Of a stretch of 42,315 nucleotides of DNA, positions 30,585 to 41,245 are shown in pieces. The notes under the pieces are model-generated. The model was not told the origin of the DNA. It made no database searches and worked only from the letters and a program-made list of their open reading frames with translations. Location: NCBI RefSeq assembly GCF_000225825.1, contig NZ_AGBX01000002.1, positions 1 through 42,315 on the forward strand, given 5' to 3'. The DNA is from Brachybacterium squillarum M-6-3. Lineage in GTDB: Bacteria > Actinomycetota > Actinomycetes > Actinomycetales > Dermabacteraceae. A program made the position numbers and the translations under genes. Position 1 is the stretch's first letter; each line of letters begins with the position of its first letter.

Positions 30585-30620
30585 GGTCATCCCGCTTCCC
30601 CGCTCCCGGGAGGAGACCCC

Positions 30621-31058
30621 GTGTCCCGTACCCCCGCCCCGCCCACCGGCCCGGCGCCCGCCCCGTCCGCCGGGACCCTGCTGGCGCTTCGCGTCATCGT
30701 CGTGATCTGCCTGCTCGGCGCCGCCGGCATCCAGGTGCTGATCCTGCAGGCCGCCGTGCGCGGCCTGGCCGGTCCCGGCCCGCTCATGCTGGGGGTGCTG
30801 CTGCTGGTCGTGCTCGGCATCGCCTGTCTCCAGGTGATCGGGCTGTGCGTGCTGCGTCTGCTGGCCCTGATCCGGCGCGGCGCCGTCTACTCCGCCGCCG
30901 CTCTGCGCCCCCGCGAGCTCGCCGTCGGCGCCGTGCTCGTCGGCGTCGCCCTGCTGCTGCGCATCGAGCGGGACCTGTGGGCGCAGACCCTCGACCGGCT
31001 GGCCGCCACCGCCGTTCCCAGCGGGTCCGAGGGCGCCCCTGGCACCATGACCGCGTGA
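30621..31058 (+). CDS. Shortened DUF2975-like membrane protein
   Basis: The 145-residue product has two clear membrane helices (about 17-42 and 52-76), a signature-like segment LRLLALIRRGAVYSAAALRP and one shorter third helix (about 102-114). The segment corresponds to the stretch after helix 2 of DUF2975 proteins, compare the intact member at 737-1231. Helix 4 and the basic C-terminal end are absent. Instead the protein ends in a low-information tail (PSGSEGAPGTMTA) that is also the promoter region of the next gene. No small HTH partner follows, so it looks like a truncated orphan. GGGAGGAG precedes the GTG start. The family assignment is tentative. Confidence 0.6.
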   Translation: MSRTPAPPTGPAPAPSAGTLLALRVIVVICLLGAAGIQVLILQAAVRGLAGPGPLMLGVLLLVVLGIACLQVIGLCVLRLLALIRRGAVYSAAALRPRELAVGAVLVGVALLLRIERDLWAQTLDRLAATAVPSGSEGAPGTMTA

Positions 31059-31777
31059 ACGCCTCCGAGATCCTCCAGGAGATCGCCGCGCGCAGCGTGC
31101 CCGGCCTCACTCCCGCCTCGGGCTGGTGGGCGGTGCTCGCCCTGGGCCTGGCCGCCGCCGCGGTGCTGCTCGGCCCCGTCTGGCGCCTGCTGCGGCTCGG
31201 CGTGACCATCGTCCACGAGCTCGGCCACGCGCTGGTCGGGGTGCTCGCCGGGCGCCGTTTCACCGGCTTCGTGGTGAGCCCCGACATGTCCGGGCACACC
31301 ATCACCGTCGGCCCCCGCACCGGCCCCGGCCGGGTGCTCTCGGCCTTCGCGGGCTACCCGGCGCCGGCCGTGCTAGGCCTGGTGCTGGTGCTGGTGCTGG
31401 TGGCGCGGACGGGCTGGGCCGGCACCGCACTGGCCGTGATCGTCGCCGGACTGCTGGTCTCCCTCGTGTTCACCCGCTCCTTCTCCACGGTGCTGGCCGT
31501 GCTGGGCGCCGCGCTCGGCACCGGCGCCGTGTGGTGGTTCGGCGGCCCCGAGGTGGCCGCGATCGTCACCCTCGCGCTCGGGGTGTTCCTGCTGCTGGGC
31601 GCCTGGCGGCACCTGGCCGTGGTGGCCCACGACGGCGGCGCGAGCGACGACCCCGGCCAGCTCGCCCGGCTCACCCCACTGCCCGCCGGGCTGTGGATCG
31701 CCCTGATGGGCCTGGTGATTCTGGCCTGCACCGTCGGGGCGGCGCTGCTGATCCGCCCCGCGCTGCCGCTGCTCTGA
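31055..31777 (+). CDS. M50 family metallopeptidase (M50B-like membrane protein)
   Basis: A 240-residue integral membrane protein with the zinc motif HELGH at 54-58 inside a membrane helix (TIVHELGHALVGVLAGRRF). The conserved GRVLSAFAGYPAPAVLGL follows at about 95, and four or more helices come after. The pattern is that of actinobacterial M50B-type proteins, putative intramembrane zinc proteases related to site-2 proteases. A PDZ domain is lacking. The substrate is unknown. Its GTG overlaps the stop of the preceding gene (GTGA at 31055-31058), and CACCAT (31043-31048) is 6 nt upstream, so it could be translated both by coupling and from its own leaderless mRNA. Confidence 0.88.
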   Translation: MNASEILQEIAARSVPGLTPASGWWAVLALGLAAAAVLLGPVWRLLRLGVTIVHELGHALVGVLAGRRFTGFVVSPDMSGHTITVGPRTGPGRVLSAFAGYPAPAVLGLVLVLVLVARTGWAGTALAVIVAGLLVSLVFTRSFSTVLAVLGAALGTGAVWWFGGPEVAAIVTLALGVFLLLGAWRHLAVVAHDGGASDDPGQLARLTPLPAGLWIALMGLVILACTVGAALLIRPALPLL

Positions 31778-31879
31778 GCCGCCGGCCCGAACCTTCGGCA
31801 CGAGCCGCTGGACAGTGACGATGTCTGGGGCCGCTGATCTAGGGTGGTGGCCACCCGCCCCGTCTCCCCGAGGAGCCCC

Positions 31880-32512
31880 ATGACCTCGCTCGCCATCCCG
31901 GCCCGCCGCCCCGTCCTCGCCGATGCGCTCGCCCCGCGCCTGTCCCGCGCGGTGCCCAGCCCGTGGCTGGCCGACGTGGCGCTCGTGCTCGCCGGCACCC
32001 TCGTCGTGGCGCTCTCCGCGCAGGTCACCATCCCCCTGCCGATCGTCCCCATCACCGGGCAGACCCTCGCCGTGATCGTCGTCGGCGCGGCCCTCGGCTC
32101 CCGCCGCGGCGCCGCCGCGCTGCTGACCTACCTCGCCGTGGGCCTCGCGGGCGCCCCCGTCTTCGCGGGCCTCACCGGCTCCGTCGCCGCCGTGATGACC
32201 CCCAGCTTCGGCTTCATCCTCGGCTTCATCCCCGCAGCCTTCGTCGCCGGCTGGTTCGCCGAGCGCGCCTGGGACCGCACGCCCTTGCTGGCCCTGGGCG
32301 GCTTCGTCGCCGCCAGTGTGGTGCCGTTCCTGATCGGCGTGCCCTACATGGCGTGGATCCTCAACGGCGTGATGGGCCTCGGATACGACCTGGCGGGCAT
32401 CCTCGCCGTCGGCGTCGTCCCCTTCATCGCCGGCGGCCTGGTCAAGGCCGGCCTCGCGGCGCTGCTGATCCCCGCCGCCTGGCGCCTGGTGCGCCGCGTC
32501 GACGAGCGCTGA
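31880..32512 (+). CDS. bioY: Biotin transporter BioY
   Basis: A 210-residue membrane protein with six helices. The family stretch VTIPLPIVPITGQTLAVIVVGA lies near residue 50, followed by GSRRGAAALLTYLAVGLAGAPVFAG, SFGFILGFIPAAFVAGW and a C-terminal PFIAGGLVKAGLAALL. BioY is the substrate-binding subunit of ECF biotin transporters and can also work alone or with shared EcfAT subunits. No ecf genes adjoin it, so the partners lie elsewhere or it acts alone. Its presence suggests dependence on external biotin. The start ATG 31880 has GAGGAG upstream, and TAGGGT (31840-31845) is a possible -10 box. Confidence 0.95.
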   Translation: MTSLAIPARRPVLADALAPRLSRAVPSPWLADVALVLAGTLVVALSAQVTIPLPIVPITGQTLAVIVVGAALGSRRGAAALLTYLAVGLAGAPVFAGLTGSVAAVMTPSFGFILGFIPAAFVAGWFAERAWDRTPLLALGGFVAASVVPFLIGVPYMAWILNGVMGLGYDLAGILAVGVVPFIAGGLVKAGLAALLIPAAWRLVRRVDER

Positions 32513-32669
32513 GCACACCGCCCGTCACCCGTCCCGCCCTGTTCGCCGAGCGCATCGTGACGTGGGCCAATCCGCGTTAGGCACCGGGCGGGGACGGTCC
32601 TACGCTGTCCGATGACGTTCGTGACCGCGCGGGGATCGACCCTGCCCGGTGACCGGCGAAGGAGAGCTG

Positions 32670-34388
32670 ATGGGCACGATGGTGTCGTACAAGGCGGCCG
32701 ACAAGGGGAAACCGCGCAAGCGGGTGCGCCCCTTCATCCTGGCCACCCTGCTGGGGGTCTTCGTGATCACCCTGTACGCCGCGATCTTCCACTACCTGAT
32801 GCACCTCGAGGGGCGGCAGTTCTCCTGGGTGAGCGCCATCTACTGGGCGATCACCACGATGAGCACCCTCGGCTACGGCGACGTGACCTTCGAGTCCGAC
32901 CTCGGCCGCCTGTTCTCGATGGTCGTGCTGCTCACCGGCGTGGTCTTCCTGCTGGTGCTGCTGCCGTACTTCGTCATCACGTACATGGTCACGCCGTGGC
33001 TGGACCGTCGCCAGCACGCCCGCACCCCCCGCAAGGTGCACCCGAACCTCAAGGACCACGTGATCCTGGTCGGCACCAACGCCGTCACCCAGGCGTTCAT
33101 CGCCCGCGCCGAGCGCTCCCGCACCCCCGCGGTGCTGGTGGTGCCGGACCCGATCGAGGCGATGAAGCTGCACGACCTCGGCATCAAGGTGGTCGTCGGC
33201 CCCCTGGACTCGGCGCTGACCTACCGCAATGCGGGCGCGGACCGGGCGCGGCTGATCGCCTCCACCCTCACCGACACCGAGAACACCAACGTCGCCTTCA
33301 CGGTCCGTCAGGTCTCCGGCGACGTCGACATCGCCGTGACCGCCGAGAAGTGGGCCAGCGTCGACGTGCTGGGGCTGGCCGGCGCCGACCACGTGCTGCA
33401 GCTCGGCAGCGAGCTGGGCACCGAGATGGCCGGCCGCGTGCTCGGCGCCACCGGGCACGTGCGCCGCATCGGACGCTTCGGCCGCACCGTCATCGCTGAG
33501 ACCGCCGCCCGCGGCACGACCCTGGTGGGCCGCACCCTCGGCGAGGCGCAGGACGACATCTCCTCCTGCGTGCGGATCCTCGCGATCATGCGCAAGGGCC
33601 GCCTGCGCCCCCTCAAGCAGGACCAGAAGATCACCGACAACACCGTGCTGATCCTCGCGGGCGAGGACCCCGACCTGGAGGCCTTCGACACCCAGTTCCT
33701 GGTGGGCCACCAGAGCGAGGCGCCGGTGCTGATCCTCGGCGGCGGCCGCGTGGGCCGCGCCGCCTCCCGCGCGCTCACCGCGGAGGGTGTGCCCAACACG
33801 ATCGTCGAGCAGATCCCGGGCCGGGTGGAGAACTCCACCGGCGCCGTCGACGGCACCGCCGAGTACCGCGTGGTCCACGGCGACGCCGCCGACGTGCGCG
33901 TGCTGCGCGAGGCCGGCCTCGAGACCGCCTCCACCGTGCTGGTCACCCCGCACGACGACGACCTGAACGTGTACCTCACCCTGTACTGCCGGCGCCTGCG
34001 CCCGGAGCTGCAGATCGTCTCCCGCGCCACCTACGAGCGCAACGTCGCCACCCTCTACCGCGCGGGCGCCGACAGCGTGCTGTCCTACGCCACCATCGGC
34101 GCCACCGACCTGTGGAACCACGCCGGCCTCAGCCATCGCGTGCTGATCGCCGAGGGCAACGAGCTGTTCCTGGTCCCTTGCCCGACCTCCCTGGTGCGCC
34201 GCACGGTGCGGAACTCCGAGGTGCACCGCCGCACCGGCTGCCACATCGTCGCCGTCACCGACGAGGACGGCACCCTCAGCTACGACACCGAGCGGATCCC
34301 CTCCTCCTCGGTGAAGCTGCTGCTGCTGGGCGACCGCCACGCCGAGCAGATCTTCCGCGAGACCTACCTGCGCCTGCCCCGGCGCTGA
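32670..34388 (+). CDS. Potassium channel with two tandem RCK modules
   Basis: A 572-residue channel. Helix 1 (about 21-43), a pore helix and the filter TLGYGD at 66-71, then helix 2 (about 82-106) make a two-helix potassium channel subunit. A first TrkA-N domain follows (HVILVGTNAVTQAFIARA, from about 127), with a TrkA-C part (RGTTLVGRTLGEAQDD), and a second TrkA-N domain (VLILGGGRVGRAASRAL, from about 352) with another C part. The tandem arrangement recalls GsuK and eukaryotic BK-type channels, where RCK domains gate the pore on ligand binding. The start ATG 32670 has GAAGGAG 6-12 nt upstream. An in-frame GTG at 32649 is less likely. TACGCT (32601-32606) may be the -10 box. Confidence 0.92.
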   Translation: MGTMVSYKAADKGKPRKRVRPFILATLLGVFVITLYAAIFHYLMHLEGRQFSWVSAIYWAITTMSTLGYGDVTFESDLGRLFSMVVLLTGVVFLLVLLPYFVITYMVTPWLDRRQHARTPRKVHPNLKDHVILVGTNAVTQAFIARAERSRTPAVLVVPDPIEAMKLHDLGIKVVVGPLDSALTYRNAGADRARLIASTLTDTENTNVAFTVRQVSGDVDIAVTAEKWASVDVLGLAGADHVLQLGSELGTEMAGRVLGATGHVRRIGRFGRTVIAETAARGTTLVGRTLGEAQDDISSCVRILAIMRKGRLRPLKQDQKITDNTVLILAGEDPDLEAFDTQFLVGHQSEAPVLILGGGRVGRAASRALTAEGVPNTIVEQIPGRVENSTGAVDGTAEYRVVHGDAADVRVLREAGLETASTVLVTPHDDDLNVYLTLYCRRLRPELQIVSRATYERNVATLYRAGADSVLSYATIGATDLWNHAGLSHRVLIAEGNELFLVPCPTSLVRRTVRNSEVHRRTGCHIVAVTDEDGTLSYDTERIPSSSVKLLLLGDRHAEQIFRETYLRLPRR

Positions 34389-34421
34389 GCCGGCCCGACC
34401 CGACCGACCCGAGGAGCCCCC

Positions 34422-34895
34422 GTGCCCGATCCCGTGAAGCTCGCCGTCGGCGATGCCGCCCCTGCTTTCGACCTGCCCACGGCCGGCGGTGGCCAGGTGA
34501 GCCTGGAGGAGCTGCGCGGCGCCCCCGCCCTGATCTGGTTCTATCCGGCCGCGAACACCTCGCTGTGCACCAAGCCGGCCTGCGACCTGCGGGACAACCA
34601 CCAGATGTTCCTCGACGCGGGGTACCGGGTGATCGGCATCTCCCCGGACCCGGTCGCGGAGCTGGACCGCTTCGCCGCCGAGCAGGACCTGCCCTACACC
34701 CTGGCCTGCGACGAGTCGCACCGGGTGATGGAGGCCTACGGCGCCTGGGGCACCAAGAACATGTACGGCAAGCTCGTCGAGGGCACCATCCGCTCCAGCT
34801 TCGCGATCGACGCCGAGGGCGTGCTGACCTTCGTGAAGTACCGCGTGGGCACCCCCAAGCACATCGCGCTGCTGCAGGAGAAGCTGGGTCTCTGA
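34422..34895 (+). CDS. bcp: Peroxiredoxin, Bcp/PrxQ type
   Basis: The 157-residue thiol peroxidase has its peroxidatic Cys49 in FYPAANTSLCTKPAC, with a resolving Cys54 five residues later, the spacing of atypical two-Cys Bcp/PrxQ proteins. The fold continues with VIGISPDPVAELDRFAAEQ, LACDESHRVMEAYG and the closing strand RSSFAIDAEGVLTF. It reduces hydrogen peroxide and organic hydroperoxides using thioredoxin-like donors. The GTG start at 34422 has GAGGAG upstream and lies 33 nt after the channel gene, so the two may be co-transcribed. Confidence 0.95.
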   Translation: MPDPVKLAVGDAAPAFDLPTAGGGQVSLEELRGAPALIWFYPAANTSLCTKPACDLRDNHQMFLDAGYRVIGISPDPVAELDRFAAEQDLPYTLACDESHRVMEAYGAWGTKNMYGKLVEGTIRSSFAIDAEGVLTFVKYRVGTPKHIALLQEKLGL

Positions 34896-34991
34896 GTCAC
34901 GGGGGAGAGGTGCGGCGACCCGGCGCCCGGAACGCCGAAGGCGCCCGCCGTACCGGTCCGATGTGACCTGATCCCCGATCCGTCCACCGCT

Positions 34992-35021
34992 TTGGCGCGG
35001 TCCCCGGCGCTCCCGTATGCT
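34992..35021 (+). promoter_or_regulatory. Promoter of tRNA-Ser(GCU)
   Basis: TTGGCG (34992-34997), an 18-nt spacer and TATGCT (35016-35021). The tRNA begins 34 nt after the -10 box. The 160-base gap before it otherwise holds no gene. Confidence 0.6.
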
Positions 35022-35055
35022 GGCTCGGCATGCCGTGCCCGTGGGCGCGACATCA

Positions 35056-35145
35056 GGAGACGTGGCAGAGCGGCCGAATGCGCTCCCCTGCTAAGGGAGT
35101 AGGCGGTGAAGAACCGCCTCGGAGGTTCAAATCCTCTCGTCTCCG
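35056..35145 (+). tRNA. tRNA-Ser (anticodon GCU)
   Basis: The acceptor arms GGAGACG (35056-35062) and CGTCTCC (35138-35144) pair perfectly, with discriminator G35145. The anticodon stem CTCCC/GGGAG bears the loop CTGCTAA with anticodon GCT. A long variable arm (GGCGG/CCGCC) and the T arm with GGTTCAAAT complete a class II tRNA of 90 nt that reads AGC and AGU. CCA is not encoded. Confidence 0.96.
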
Positions 35146-35153
35146 CCCGATCC

Positions 35154-35185
35154 GAGCCGCGTCACCCACCCGGGTGGCGCGGCTC
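35154..35185 (+). terminator. Hairpin after tRNA-Ser(GCU)
   Basis: GAGCCGCG (35154-35161) pairs with CGCGGCTC (35178-35185), then a T-G pair and CACCC with GGGTG (35163-35167, 35172-35176) give a 14-bp stem with a 4-nt loop, 8 nt after the tRNA. Confidence 0.7.
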
Positions 35186-35378
35186 CGTCGTTCCGGACAT
35201 GGCGTCGGCCGCCGATGTGACCTGGGCCCTTGGTCCCGTCACGATCCCGTCCCGGACTTTGGCCCGATGGGGTCGCCGGAGGGGAGCGCGCTAGGCTGGA
35301 GGGGTTGATCCCGCGTCGAGGCGGTCGTCCGCCGTATCGACGACCACGCCTTGACGGCCGTCGAGACCAGGAGACTCC

Positions 35379-38213
<2,835 letters not shown>

Positions 38214-38228
38214 GCGGCCGCGCGAGCC

Positions 38229-38271
38229 ACGACGGCCCCGGGGAGGCGCGACGCCGCCCCGGGGCCGTCGT
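38229..38271. terminator. Hairpin after ppc
   Basis: ACGACGGCCCCGGGG (38229-38243) and CCCCGGGGCCGTCGT (38257-38271) form a perfect 15-bp stem, with GGCG and CGCC pairing inside the loop. It starts 16 nt after the ppc stop. Confidence 0.75.
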
Positions 38272-38310
38272 CATGCTCGAGGAGGCGCGTGCGGCCGGGG
38301 TGCGAGCTTT

Positions 38311-38348
38311 TCCTCGCCCTGCTTCCACCCGTGGAAGTGGGGCGAGGA
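38311..38348. terminator. Second hairpin in the ppc/GNAT convergent gap
   Basis: TCCTCGCCC (38311-38319) pairs with GGGCGAGGA (38340-38348). After a 2x2 internal loop CTTCCAC (38322-38328) pairs with GTGGAAG (38331-38337). It probably terminates the minus-strand GNAT operon. Nothing else is seen in this 196-base gap. Confidence 0.5.
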
Positions 38349-38409
38349 GAACCGTGGTCCGGGCCGGGCGAGAGGTCGGGCTCTCCGGCTGGGCGGTGGG
38401 GACGGGCGG

Positions 38410-38928
38410 TCAGGCGGTGTCGCCGAGGACCAGCTCCATGACCTCCATGCGCAGCCCGGCCACGCGGAGATCGGCCGCGTCCCCGGGGAAGGGGATGGTG
38501 GAGCCGGTGGCCGCGAAGCCCTGCCGCCGGTACCAGGCGTGCAGCTCGGGCCGGGACTGCAGCACGTGGATCTCCAGCGCCCGCAGGCCCTGGGCCGTGC
38601 GCAGGTCGATCTGGGCGCCGAGCAGGCGTCGCCCCAGCCCCGCGGACTGGGCTCGCGGCGCGACGGCGAACAGGCCGAACTCGGCGCGGTAGCCCTGGGC
38701 GGCGGTGTAGCAGCAGCCGTCGATGCCGCCGTCGGCGCCCTCGGCGACCAGCAGCTCCACGGCATCGTCGGCCAGCAGCGCCTCGACCTCGCGGGCCGTC
38801 GTGCGGGTGCCGCCCACCAGGTGCGCCTCGGTCGTCCAGCCGCCCTCGCCGCGGTAGGCCGCCTCGACCACGGCGATGACGCCCTCGGTGTCGGCGGGGG
38901 TGGCGGGGCGGAGGACGATCTCGCTCAT
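38410..38928 (-). CDS. GNAT family N-acetyltransferase (last gene of a three-gene operon)
   Basis: The 172-residue protein starts MSEIVLRPATPADTEGVIAVVEAAYRGEGGWT in outline. It has the acetyl-CoA loop APRAQSAGLGRRLLGAQ near residue 97 and the following LRALEIHVLQSRPELHAWYRRQGF, where Tyr in AWYRRQGF is the usual general acid position. The substrate is unknown. Its ATG overlaps the stop of the App1 phosphatase gene by 4 bases (ATGA at 38925-38928), so translation is probably coupled. A hairpin about 60 nt downstream ends the operon. Confidence 0.9.
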   Translation of the reverse strand: MSEIVLRPATPADTEGVIAVVEAAYRGEGGWTTEAHLVGGTRTTAREVEALLADDAVELLVAEGADGGIDGCCYTAAQGYRAEFGLFAVAPRAQSAGLGRRLLGAQIDLRTAQGLRALEIHVLQSRPELHAWYRRQGFAATGSTIPFPGDAADLRVAGLRMEVMELVLGDTA

Positions 38929-40016
38929 GGCAGGATCTCGCTTCCCTCGAGCTGGCGGAGCAGGCCGTGGCCGTCGGGGGCGCGCACCTCCAGTGGGCCC
39001 GAGCCGGCGCCTCGGCGGCGCCGCAGGGGGCGCAGGGTGCCGTGGGCCAGGAGCTGCTCGGGCTCGGTGAGCTGGCGGATCGCGATCGCGGCGACCTGGT
39101 CCGGGTGCTCCTCGGTGAAGGCCTCGTAGATGGCGGGGTCGTGCTGGCCGTCGTCGCCCACCAGGATCCACCGGACCTGCGGGAACATCTCCGAGAGGCG
39201 TGCGAGCGAGCGCTCCTTGTGCGCGCGTCCGGAGCGGAAGAAGCCGGTGTTGGTGGCGCCCCAGTCGGTCAGCAGCATGGGCCCGTCGGGGTAGCCGTTG
39301 CGGTACAGGAAGCGCCGCAGCACCGGGAACACGTTCCACGCGCCGGTGGAGAGGTACAGGACGGGCATGTCCGGGTGGGCGCGACGCAGCCGCTGGTAGA
39401 GCATCGCCATGCCGGGCACGACGCGCCGGTTGGACTGGTGGGTGACGAAGGCGTTCCAGAAGGCCAGCAGCGGTCGCGGCAGCCAGGTGACCAGGACCGT
39501 GTCGTCCACGTCGCTGATCAGGCCGAGGCGGGTGTCCGGGCCGATGACCATCACGTCGGCGGTGACCAGGTCGTGCCCGTCGGTCCACAGCTCGGCCTCG
39601 TGGTGGCCGGGGGAGAGGTCGACGTCGAGCTCGGCATCGACGATGCCGGAGCGGTCCGCCTGCACGACGTGCTCGGCGTCACCGAGGCGCACGTGGACGC
39701 GGGAGAACGGGGCGACCTGCCCGGCGAAGTTCCGCCAGCCGCGCGCGGCCATCCGCCGCATGTCGTGCACCGGCTGGTCGTGGTGGTCGGCCGACGTGCC
39801 CGGGGAGGCGTACCGGATCTTCGCGAGGATACGCACCCGCTCGGTGGTGCCGTAGCCGGTGAAGGGCTGGATGCGCAGGTCCCAGCCGGCGCGGTGGAGC
39901 AACCCGCCGACGACGGTGTTCTTCACGTCCTCCAGGCGGGCGGCCCAGTGGGGACGGTCGGAGCGGGCCTCGGGATCGCGGCGGGCACGGAGCGCGCCGG
40001 AGAGGTCGCGGAACAC
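38925..40016 (-). CDS. App1 family phosphatase domain protein (DUF2183)
   Basis: A 363-residue protein. An N-terminal beta-rich part (about 45-160, PFTGYGTTERVRILAKI to ELWTDGHDLVTADVMV) precedes the HAD-like App1 catalytic domain, whose nucleophile motif is SDVDDT at 168-173. It continues with LYLSTGAWNVFPVLRRFL, LLTDWGATNTGFF, RSGRAHKERSLARL and WILVGDDGQHDPAIY, the full DUF2183 set. Yeast App1 is a phosphatidate phosphatase, while bacterial members are uncharacterised as far as I know. The chosen GTG at 40016 is 24 nt behind the upstream GNAT gene and only weakly supported by a ribosome-binding sequence. A longer frame upstream looks non-coding. Confidence 0.88.
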   Translation of the reverse strand: MFRDLSGALRARRDPEARSDRPHWAARLEDVKNTVVGGLLHRAGWDLRIQPFTGYGTTERVRILAKIRYASPGTSADHHDQPVHDMRRMAARGWRNFAGQVAPFSRVHVRLGDAEHVVQADRSGIVDAELDVDLSPGHHEAELWTDGHDLVTADVMVIGPDTRLGLISDVDDTVLVTWLPRPLLAFWNAFVTHQSNRRVVPGMAMLYQRLRRAHPDMPVLYLSTGAWNVFPVLRRFLYRNGYPDGPMLLTDWGATNTGFFRSGRAHKERSLARLSEMFPQVRWILVGDDGQHDPAIYEAFTEEHPDQVAAIAIRQLTEPEQLLAHGTLRPLRRRRGAGSGPLEVRAPDGHGLLRQLEGSEILP

Positions 40017-40039
40017 GAGTGAGTGAGGAGCTCGGCGGC

Positions 40040-40525
40040 TCAGAGCCCGCGGGAGAGCTTCAGCCAGGCGCCGTCCGGGTCGTCGTCGACGATCTGCCAG
40101 CGGTCGCCGGTGTCCTCGAAGCCGAGGGACTCGTACAGCGACTTCGCGATGGTGTTGCGCGGGCCGACGTACAGGGTGACGGCCTCGGCACCGTCCTCGC
40201 GCGCCCAGTCGATGACGGCCTGGGCGAGGGCCTGCGCGAGACCGGTATGGCGGGACTTCGGGGTGACCCACATGGCCTGCAGCTCGCGCTCGGAGTCGGG
40301 GGAGTCGCCCTCGTGGCGGACGGCCACCACGCCGACCGGCTGGCCGGCGTCGACGGCGAGGAACCAGGCGGCGTCCTGCACGCGCTGCTGCCAGATGGAG
40401 TCCTCGTAGGTGGACTCCTTCTCCCAGCTCTGCCCGAAGGCGGCGGGATCGGTGCTGAGGGAGCGCAGTCGGATCTCCCGGACCAGCGGCCAGTCGTCGT
40501 CGTGGGCGCGGATGATGTCGGCCAT
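40040..40525 (-). CDS. GNAT family N-acetyltransferase (first gene of the operon)
   Basis: A 161-residue acetyltransferase. WPLVREIRLRSLSTDPAAFG opens the fold, WFLAVDAGQPVGVVAV is strand 4, LQAMWVTPKSRHTGLAQALAQAV holds the acetyl-CoA loop (SRHTGLA near residue 93), and AVTLYVGPRNTIAKSLYESLGFEDTG is the motif B end. The substrate is unknown. AGGAGG is 6-11 nt before the ATG. TACACT on the minus strand (plus-strand 40627-40632) would give a leader of about 95 nt. It is transcribed divergently from the phosphatase gene and followed by the App1 and second GNAT genes. Confidence 0.92.
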   Translation of the reverse strand: MADIIRAHDDDWPLVREIRLRSLSTDPAAFGQSWEKESTYEDSIWQQRVQDAAWFLAVDAGQPVGVVAVRHEGDSPDSERELQAMWVTPKSRHTGLAQALAQAVIDWAREDGAEAVTLYVGPRNTIAKSLYESLGFEDTGDRWQIVDDDPDGAWLKLSRGL

Positions 40526-40675
40526 CGCAGTCCTCCTGAACCGTCAGTGCGAAGTAGGGGCGATCGGCGCCCTGCGGGACGTCCTCGCCGACTCCGTGCC
40601 GGGGCCGATGAGCTCACGTCCCCCACAGTGTACGGGGCGCAGTGGATTCGCGCCGCATCCGCCCCCACCTCTTGT

Positions 40676-40681
40676 CACAAT
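40676..40681 (+). promoter_or_regulatory. -10 box of the tyrosine phosphatase gene
   Basis: CACAAT with a 6-nt spacer before ATG 40688, a leaderless arrangement. No Shine-Dalgarno sequence. Confidence 0.45.
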
Positions 40682-40687
40682 GGGGCA

Positions 40688-41221
40688 ATGGCCCGATACC
40701 GCATCCTCACCGTGTGCACCGGCAACGTGTGCCGCTCCCCGGCGGCCGCCGTGATGCTGCGCGAGGGCGTCCGCTTCGCCGGTCTCGCCGACCGCATCGA
40801 GATCGGCTCCGCCGGCACCAGCTGGGAGGCGGAGGGCCATCCGATGGACGACCGCACAGAGCTGGCCCTGGAGCGCGCCGGCTACCAGCGGCCCTTCACG
40901 CACACGGCTTCGACGATCCACGTCACCGAGCTGCTGCGCTGGGACCTGGTGCTGCCGATGACCACCGAGCACGCGCAGACGCTGCGACGAATGGTGGATC
41001 AGGCGCCCGAGGGGGCGGACCTGCCGGAGATCGTGCTATGGCGTCAGTTCGATCCGGGCGCCAGGGTGGACGCCACGGAGGCGGAGCTGGGGGTGAAGGA
41101 CCCCTGGTACCAGGGGCAGAAGGCCTTCGATCGCACGATCCTGGCGATGCAGAGGGCGGTGCCCTCGATCCTGCTGCACACGCGGCTGCGGATGCGGGAG
41201 ACGGAGGAGCGGAAGGGCTGA
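40688..41221 (+). CDS. Low-molecular-weight protein tyrosine phosphatase
   Basis: A 177-residue enzyme with the P-loop CTGNVCRSP at 10-18, giving the nucleophile Cys10, Arg16 and Ser17, and the general acid Asp138 in KDPWYQG. The second half of the fold (TIHVTELLRWDLVLPMT) is intact. The length is slightly above the usual 150-160 residues, from a C-terminal helix. Such enzymes remove phosphate from tyrosine residues of proteins involved in polysaccharide export and stress control, or act as arsenate reductase. The DPW motif and lack of extra cysteines favour the phosphatase. It lies next to, and convergent with, the surface protein gene. Confidence 0.94.
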   Translation: MARYRILTVCTGNVCRSPAAAVMLREGVRFAGLADRIEIGSAGTSWEAEGHPMDDRTELALERAGYQRPFTHTASTIHVTELLRWDLVLPMTTEHAQTLRRMVDQAPEGADLPEIVLWRQFDPGARVDATEAELGVKDPWYQGQKAFDRTILAMQRAVPSILLHTRLRMRETEERKG

Positions 41222-41245
41222 GCTCCTCTTCGGCGGCTCGCGGGC

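Noticed and set aside
32612..33499. Arg-rich frame starting at ATG 32612, 5 nt after TACGCT
   Set aside because: It overlaps the potassium channel gene in another frame and shows only the Arg/Pro/Gly bias of shadow frames. The channel gene has clear domains and an SD-supported start.
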